Below, piece by piece: positions 16,547 to 21,690 of a stretch of DNA of 21,690 bases. This DNA is from Scleroderma bovista (Eukaryota; Basidiomycota; Agaricomycetes; Boletales; Sclerodermataceae). Position 1 is the stretch's first letter. Each line of letters begins with the position of its first letter. The stretch spans positions 1 through 21,690 of the forward strand of contig JAYMGJ010000764.1 of NCBI GenBank assembly GCA_037178675.1, given 5' to 3'. The notes beneath the pieces were generated by a model that searched no databases, was not told the origin of the DNA, and saw only the letters and a list, made by a program, of their open reading frames with translations. A program made the position numbers and the translations under genes.

Positions 16547-19163
16547 ATGGAGATCCCCCCTGGTATCGTCTACCTTGCACGCCGTCTCCACCACGTTGTC
16601 CTCCCCCCGGTTCTTGTTTACATTGGGACTCGAGCGTGGGCTGTCGTTTTCACAAGATCCCTTCCAGGATGGGTAAAGACCCCCGCATACATTCTCTCCA
16701 TCCCCGTGGCGCTCGCGTGTTCCATCCTCTACAAGGATCTTCGGGATAAGAGGCAAGCAGCCATTCGCGGTGCTGTCCTAGCACCAAAAGTGAAGAGTAG
16801 CTGGATCGGAGGCATCGATATTCTGCTTTCCTTAACGAGGGGCTTTGGAAAGAGTTGGATTGGTACGTGCATCGTGATGCGCTCGCTAATTCCCATTTTG
16901 TGCTTTTGTTTACCTTGCCTGACGAACGACCTTTCAGGATCACCATTTGACAAATACTGCGAGGTGTACGGCCCGGTCGTAAACATGAGGTTCCTTTTCG
17001 AGAACAGAGTAGGCGCGCTTCTCAGTCTGCCCAGTGTACACTAATTGTTAGCAGATCCTTACGACAGAGCCCGAACACATCAAAGTAAAACCGTTTTGAT
17101 GCTATCCTTGTTGTACTTACCAATTGCGTCAGGCCATTCTTGCGACTCAGTTCAAATCATTTGAAAAAGGCGCGATACAGTTTGATCACAATGCCTTGGT
17201 TCTGATGGGGTCTTAGGCTCATCACTTTGGGACCAACTCCACACTCTCCTTGGAACTGGAGTGTTTAATTCAGATGGTGGGCGATTGAAAAGATTCATTT
17301 GATGCTTCATAGGCTGACGAGAACTCACAGGTGAAACATGGAAGTAAGTCGACTGATCTGATCAGCAGGCGGTTATTGCCCACCATACTTCTCCAGGTTC
17401 CACCGCTCGATGACACGACCATTCTTCAGCAAAGAGCGCATTAGTCACTTTGATATTTTCGAAACACACGTCGATGATGCCATGAACCAAGTCAAAAACA
17501 GGTTGCAGGAAGGCCACCCGGTGGATTTCCAAGTACGTTGTTTGGCTTGCGAGCGTTTCCGATAGTTGATCGTCTGAAGGATATGGTTTTCCGATTCACT
17601 CTTGACTCGGCGACTGAGTTTTTATTTGGGAGGGATGTCCGTTCGCTCTCTGCAGGACTAGTTTACCCAAAGAGTTCACCGCTTTCTGGCGATGCTACAT
17701 TCATAAACCATCCTGCCAACTTGTTCGCCCATGCATTCTCAGAAGCGCAATCCCTAGCTTCTTACCGAGGCCGTTTTGGACCGTCGTGGCGGTTGGCAGA
17801 ATTTTGGAGCGATCAAGTCGCTAAGCAAATGGATGTTTGCTACAAATTCATCGATCCCATTCTCAAGGAGGCTTTGGAAAAGAAGAGGTTGGCAAATAAA
17901 GTCAAAGTTGATGATAAGGCCCATGGAGAGGTCGAAGCGGAGACACTACTCGAGCATCTTGTGAATTATACTGAAGGTAGGGCGCTTTCGGTTTCCTGGT
18001 TATGCGCTTATCATAAGTCACAGATCCTATTATCATTAGGGACGAAATCCTGAACATCATGATAGCAGGTCGTGATACCGTGTGTCTGTTTTTCCTGTTG
18101 ATTGACAACTCGCATAACAATCTACCAGACGGCAGCCACCCTGACATTCGTAATCTACCAATTGTCCCAGAATCCCGATGTCCTCCAGCGTCTTCGAGCG
18201 GAGATTCTTAACAAAGTTGGGAACTCAAGAAGACCTACGTACGACGATCTGCGTGATATGAAGTACATGAGGGCTGTCCTTAACGGTATGTCACATCTCT
18301 TCTTAAACATAAATGATATGTACTGATGCTGTACAGAAATTCTCCGGCTGTATCCCGCTGTGTAAGTTGATCGTGGAATCATTTATATTTGGTGTTCTCA
18401 TCAGACGACGTGTTAGACCTTTCAACGTTAGGTTAGATTTGCTACGGTCATCTATGTGGCAGTGGATCATCTGACAAACTTACACACTACAGGTCGAGCG
18501 TGGAGCCCACAGTATGGGCGGGGGTGAACGGCGGTCCTCCCATCTACATTCCACCCAATACTCGGTAAATACGTCCCATAACTGGCTTTGCGCAGATCAC
18601 TGATGCAAGAGTTCAGGGTTCCATACTCTGTATTCCTCATGCATCGTCGGAAAGATTTGTGGGGTCCTGACGGTCAGTTTATGTCTTCTGATCGGTGACC
18701 AAACTGACATGAAGTCGGTTTCAGCGGAGGTCTTTGATCCAAACCGTTTCCTTGATGAACGAACGAAGTACCACACCAAGAACCCTTTCATCTTTGTTCC
18801 CTTCAATGCTGGGCCGAGAATTTGTCTTGGTCAACAAGTGGGTGGCCTTTGTCTCTTCCATCGAAGCTGATTGTTGAGCTCGCATTCGCAGTTCGCATAC
18901 AACCAAATGTCATACTTCCTTGTTCGCTTTCTACAGACTTTCTCTTCAATAACATTGGCAGAGGATGTGCAAACAATGCCCCCCGCGGGCTGGGCGGAGG
19001 GATCTAATGCACAAGAGAAAGTGGTCATCAAACACCACCTCACACTTTATGTTTATGTGAGTATTTATTCCCACATGAACTTCACTCGATGCCTGATCAT
19101 TGTACCAAGGATGGGCTATGGGTGAGGTTGGAGGAGGCGAGCTATTGTACCGAGGTGATTTGA
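16547..19163 (+). CDS. Cytochrome P450 monooxygenase, CYP63-like, 17 exons
   Basis: Heme-thiolate monooxygenase, probably ER membrane-bound and fed by P450 reductase; substrate unknown (CYP63 relatives act on alkanes, fatty acids and aromatics). Exons: 16547-16862, 16938-17008, 17055-17084, 17133-17169, 17217-17276, 17331-17343, 17397-17532, 17580-17976, 18024-18079, 18129-18285, 18337-18361, 18417-18431, 18493-18564, 18617-18672, 18725-18837, 18892-19056, 19110-19163. They sum to 1773 nt: 590 residues plus stop. Landmarks: hydrophobic N-terminal segments, C-helix WKFHR, I-helix AGRDTT (368-373), K-helix EILR (425-428), FDPNRF (484-489) and the heme loop [10 protein letters not shown] with ligand Cys514. 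The C-terminal GLWVRLEEA is typical of the family. All introns are GT..AG except intron 4 (17170-17216), which begins GC. Start: ATG 16547 ([10 protein letters not shown]) fits the family; an in-frame ATG at 16463 would add 28 atypical residues. Confidence 0.9.
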
Positions 19164-19701
19164 GAAAATGTATCTATGTTTGCAATGTGGGTGAGTATTG
19201 TGAGTGATTCAGTGCCATGTATGATTTAGGTGTACTGTATTGAGATGGACTTCTTTATTATGGGAGAACAAATATAACATCGTTGGTCTTCTATAACACT
19301 ATGCGACGCTGAAGTATTGCAAGTGCCAACGACCACTTTCCTTCTCGTTGGGTCTGCCTGCTACGGAGAGTTTTTTTTTAATGCACTTTTTATTATGGGG
19401 GGACGAATTGGTGCAATTACTGTGATGGAATCAAATGACCCTGCGATGATGAAGTGTTGCCACTAAACAAATGAAACCCAGAAGTGATCCAAACTGCCTG
19501 CAGCCTGCACCAAGGAGAATTAAATCAAGGATAGCGAAGCAAATGCCAGGCCAAGGACGTGTCAGTGGGCTGAGTGGCATTTGTTTGGCATTGTTTTTAT
19601 TTTTTATGTCCATGTTAGGCAACAGCAAGTCTCTCAACGTGGAAACTGGCTAAAAATCACGAAAAAAATGCTTCTGCTGGCCTGTGCATGGGCTCTGGAC
19701 A

Positions 19702-19708
19702 TATAAAA
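19702..19708 (+). promoter_or_regulatory. TATA box candidate
   Basis: TATAAAA 96 bases before an ATG at 19798, followed by a pyrimidine-rich stretch (CTCTTCCTC). It has promoter-like spacing, but the only downstream ORF is small. Confidence 0.35.
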
Positions 19709-19797
19709 ACTCTTCCTCGACATTCTAGATCCTTACCACTCTGGCCTTTTGGCTTAGATCAAGTGTAGTATCTGTTCTTAATAGTTTAACCACTATT

Positions 19798-19983
19798 ATG
19801 GAGGCACCGCCTCCATTCTTTGGTTATCAAATTTTTGCCGCCCTTGTCCTCGCGAGCTCTGCTTGCAACTCCGGGGATGTGATGACCTTGCTATTGCAGT
19901 ACAGGCTTGTGTTGTCAGGGGATCCTTTTTTCCTTGCTTTTGCTCTCTTTTTGTTGGGCTACTATCCCATTACCATTTGGTAA
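19798..19983 (+). CDS. Small hydrophobic ORF, doubtful
   Basis: 61 codons starting MEAPPPFFGYQIFAALVLAS, a signal-peptide-like hydrophobic stretch, with a second hydrophobic segment near the C-terminus (PFFLAFALFLLGYYPITIW). It follows a TATA candidate at 19702. A small membrane or secreted protein is possible, but length, unsupported composition and lack of family resemblance keep confidence low. Confidence 0.2.
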   Translation: MEAPPPFFGYQIFAALVLASSACNSGDVMTLLLQYRLVLSGDPFFLAFALFLLGYYPITIW

Positions 19984-20399
19984 TGGCTGGTGTCCAGCAA
20001 ATGGCTTGCAAATTGCAAAATAATTGTTTTAGGCCTAGTAAATAGGGGTATTTGATTGCTTATATAATGTGGTATAGATGACTTCTATTTTGGGTCCAAC
20101 TTGCATAACTGCTTTACTGCTTGATAAGTGTGTAATAATGTAAAGCTATTACTATTCTTAAACCACTGTTGAGTGTCATCAAGTCCCTAATGTAGTACAA
20201 CATAGCCACTCACCAAATAGATTAAACCCTTCTGTGGACTATATATTTATTTGTCCATACTTTCAGAGTTAACCTCTGGCATACACTTCTGGGCAGTATT
20301 TTATTCATGGCAACCTGCAGCATTGCTCTAACACAGTTATACAGTATATATTCCCTTTGATGCAGATAAACAGTGATATTATATTTCTTCAGAAGTCTG

Positions 20400-21690
20400 T
20401 TAAATGTCCCTCTCAATCAAGCTCTCAATCACACCAGCTGAGGTAAGTGGGTATTCCTTCAATACCACTTCACCACCCACAACAAAGGTATTCGATTGCA
20501 ACATGATCTTGCGGGGCTGCTTCATCTTCAACACAATATCCCGGACTTCTCCAGTCCAACCTGGAAGTGGCGTGGTCAGCTTGGTATAAAATGCCCTCGC
20601 ACCACGACCATCGGCAGTGCTCTTGCGGACTTGGAGCTCAAGAAGAAGCTTCGCGACAATGGATTGCCCTTGAGTGAGCACCTTTTCACGGTCGACCTTT
20701 TATAAAGACGGGTTGGCATGAAATGATGAGTGTAACCTGAGAAGGGATGGACACACCCTGACGTAGATATTCTCCAACACCCCATTGTCTCCACGGACTT
20801 CCTCGAGGCGAACAAGACCTTCATCGACCATGAATGATGTGATCCCCAGCCTGTTAAAAGGCACAGTCAACTCCCAGTCGGCGACTTGATCAGCCGGAAT
20901 CTCCTTTCTTACCGAGCCTGCATGTGAGCTTGCCCATGTTTCTTCGTGGCAGGGTTGTAATATTCTAAAGCGCGAAGGCCAGCACGCGCCATGAGAAGGA
21001 AAGTAATATAGACGATATCATCTATTTCTTGCTTGTCCGTATACTAGAACCAATAAAGGTCACCGACCCCTTCTCAGAGTATACAAGAAAGAATACCCAC
21101 GCCAAAGATCTTGAGGATAGTGGGATTGTTCGCCACTACAACGGATAGTCATTCCCCAGCAAAGAAATATTTTGAGCAATATACTGACAGTACAGTGCTA
21201 CAGTTTCGGCACGGCATTCCTCCATGGAGGAAGAAACCTCCCCGAGGACAGAGTCCGGGGTTTGGCCAGGCTTATACCATGTCTCACTGTAGCGGCATGA
21301 ATCTACTGGAACCGGTGAAGTACAAGTCACTTACATGGGCTTTCCGGTGAGCGGATTGATAACCTGCCATAAGGTCCATTGGCCCGATATTTCAACACAT
21401 CGAATCCAAGCTAAGCTTACCTTCTCTGGAACGAAATTTTTCGAACCATCCGCAGCCTCTTGGAACAACTTTCCAGACCCGTGGCCTAACAATTCATGGT
21501 TGGCAACTTGCAGTTCGAAAGCCCTCGAATCCCAAGCGTTGTACAGATCGAGATCATCGGGGTGAATAAACGTTACGACTTCATCTGAAACAAAGACTCA
21601 GGATGACAAGTCATTTTTTGGTCGATCTGGTCTTACGTGGTGCTTTGGCGCGAAGGATATTCTATGCGGCGCGTAAGTTTCTCTTTGCAA
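20400..21690 (-). CDS. Dipeptidyl peptidase III (peptidase M49), C-terminal part
   Basis: Zinc aminopeptidase that removes dipeptides from the N-termini of oligopeptides, normally cytosolic. Visible exons (minus): 21661-21637, 21584-21421, 21363-21335, 21286-21189, 21135-21101, 21043-20913, 20850-20757, 20696-20400. They total 873 nt, 290 residues plus stop, with all phases consistent. Landmarks in order: AKAPHEVVTFIHPDDLDLYN, the zinc motif HELLGH (M49 HEXXGH, about 21464) in ANHELLGHGSGKLF, VINPLTGKPIETWY, the second zinc motif EECRAE, LMARAGLRALEYY, HMQARLGITSF, KSTADGRGARAFY, and the ending VVLKEYPLTSAGVIESLIERD. Catalytic and metal residues are intact. Introns are 48-62 bp with GT..AG ends. 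The N-terminal half lies beyond the right edge; 21662-21690 is the end of a further intron. DPP III genes are usually single and constitutive. Confidence 0.92.

Larger units (their letters stand above)
19164..20399. other. Intergenic region between P450 and DPP III genes
   Basis: The two flanking genes converge here. Apart from a TATA box and a small ORF listed separately I see only AT-rich sequence with short homopolymer runs (T8 near 19370, A7 near 19663). No RNA gene or mobile element ends were recognised. Confidence 0.4.

Noticed and set aside
18405..18416. Alternative acceptor for P450 intron 11 (after ATCAG)
   Set aside because: It keeps the frame but inserts residues before the conserved VPFNVR; the later acceptor GTTAG gives the family sequence directly.
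19779..20175. Similar short motifs (TTTAACCACTATT / TTAAACCACTGTT) as possible element ends
   Set aside because: They are in direct, imperfect orientation, with no inverted termini or target duplication.

Overview
The window looks like nuclear DNA of a filamentous basidiomycete (Agaricomycetes; a Rhizoctonia/Ceratobasidium-type fungus is my best guess, not proven). Genes are broken by many 46-75 bp introns with GT..AG ends and CTAAC/CTGAC-like branch sites. There is a CYP63-like P450 with microexons and a basidiomycete-type TET/JBP oxygenase. A chromodomain-bearing Ty3/gypsy retroelement dominates the left half.

Layout: (1) 1-564, minus strand: 5' part of an unrecognised two-exon gene that runs off the left edge. 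(2) 1001-9089: a nearly intact Ty3/gypsy chromovirus. It has a 690-bp 5' LTR, a Gag ORF, a Pol ORF (protease, RT, RNase H, integrase, chromodomain), an antisense spliced ORF with a Cys cluster and coiled coils between pol and the 3' LTR, a polypurine tract, and a 3' LTR lacking its last 4 bp. Gag and Pol are joined by a textbook -1 frameshift signal. The primer-binding site is complementary to the predicted 5' end of the element's own RNA (Tf1-like self-priming). (3) 9090-10151: pyrimidine-rich, LTR-like sequence of unclear origin. (4) 10494-11174: a solo LTR of the same family in inverse orientation, with a perfect 5-bp target duplication. (5) 11300-12627: a TET/JBP-like 2OG-Fe(II) oxygenase ORF on plus, next to minus-strand low-complexity coding-like segments that may be its displaced N-terminal part. 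(6) 12745-14918: two minisatellite fields, a 177-bp unit and a 25-bp unit, joined through a strong inverted repeat. (7) 14919-16460: no convincing gene. (8) 16547-19163: a 17-exon cytochrome P450. (9) 19164-20399: mostly empty. (10) 20400-21690, minus: the C-terminal half of a dipeptidyl peptidase III (M49) gene running off the right edge.

The host genes (P450, DPP III, left-edge gene) are ordinary single genes with no evident functional link. The retroelement is a self-contained expression unit: LTR promoter, self-primer, Gag, -1 shift, Pol. All six differences between its LTRs read C or G in the 5' copy and T or A in the 3' copy, five of them at CpG. This fits cytosine-methylation damage, and the neighbouring TET-type gene makes that worth noting. 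The sequence shows no direct link between the two.
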